DNA from: Symsagittifera roscoffensis
Taxonomy: Eukaryota; Xenacoelomorpha; Acoela; Convolutidae
Direction: 5' to 3'
Assembly: GCF_963678635.1 (NCBI RefSeq)
Contig: NC_087062.1
Coordinates: 47,667,283 to 47,731,282 of the forward strand
DNA: 64,000 bases
Below the pieces are notes generated by a model. It made no database searches. It saw only the letters and a list, made by a program, of their open reading frames with translations, and had not been told where the DNA came from. Position 1 is the first letter of the stretch; each line of letters starts with the position of its first letter. The translations under genes and the position numbers were made by a program. This document shows, in pieces, positions 63,980 through 64,000 of this stretch.

Positions 63980-64000
63980 GTTAGACAGAGAGCAAGAACT

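Overview
This is a gene-poor, AT-rich stretch of an invertebrate-like metazoan nuclear genome. The support is spliced host exons with GT-AG introns, a Polinton/Maverick DNA transposon, Ty3/gypsy-type retroelements, a Penelope-like element, non-autonomous DNA transposons and satellite arrays. No bacterial-style operons, rRNA or tRNA genes were seen. I cannot name the species. Family assignments come from motifs and architecture read by eye; no database search was run.

Layout. 0.3-4.0 kb: a decayed Penelope-like retroelement (reverse transcriptase pieces, a tandemly duplicated 3' part, a GIY-YIG endonuclease), bracketed by copies of a small hairpin motif. About 5.0-9.95 kb, minus strand: an old, internally deleted relative of the large retroelement further right, with its 5' LTR at 9595-9945. 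11.1-17.3 kb: hAT-like MITEs and a GTCGAGAAAGTCGAAACATA-type satellite with a higher-order period near 478 bp. 17351-34946: a 17.6-kb Polinton with 364-395 bp inverted repeats, sitting inside a MITE whose 8-bp target duplication is still visible on both sides. 36.0-39.1 kb: first recognisable exons of a host gene, plus two MITEs. 39142-57897: an 18.76-kb LTR retroelement with identical-length 410-bp LTRs, a 4-bp target duplication, and gag, protease, RT, RNase H, integrase and env-like genes plus extra ORFs. 60.3-64.0 kb: three more exons of the same host gene, another MITE, and repeats.

How the parts work together. The Polinton carries a compact minus-strand block in this order of transcription: single-stranded-DNA-binding-like small proteins, an exonuclease-like protein, a small membrane protein, packaging ATPase, a small conserved protein, integrase, penton-like minor capsid, a small basic protein, double-jelly-roll major capsid and an adenain-like protease. 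A plus-strand family B DNA polymerase faces the other way. Most genes carry one to a few stops or frameshifts, so the copy is a recent fossil.

The large LTR element carries a small basic ORF, a very long gag, pol, a Pro/Ser/Thr-rich membrane-anchored ORF, env, and a further long ORF that starts on the env stop codon, followed by a short canonical intron. Its LTRs differ at only about seven positions, yet several genes contain nonsense codons. It lies in a 21.4-kb intron of a multi-pass membrane protein gene whose exons on either side are phase-compatible.
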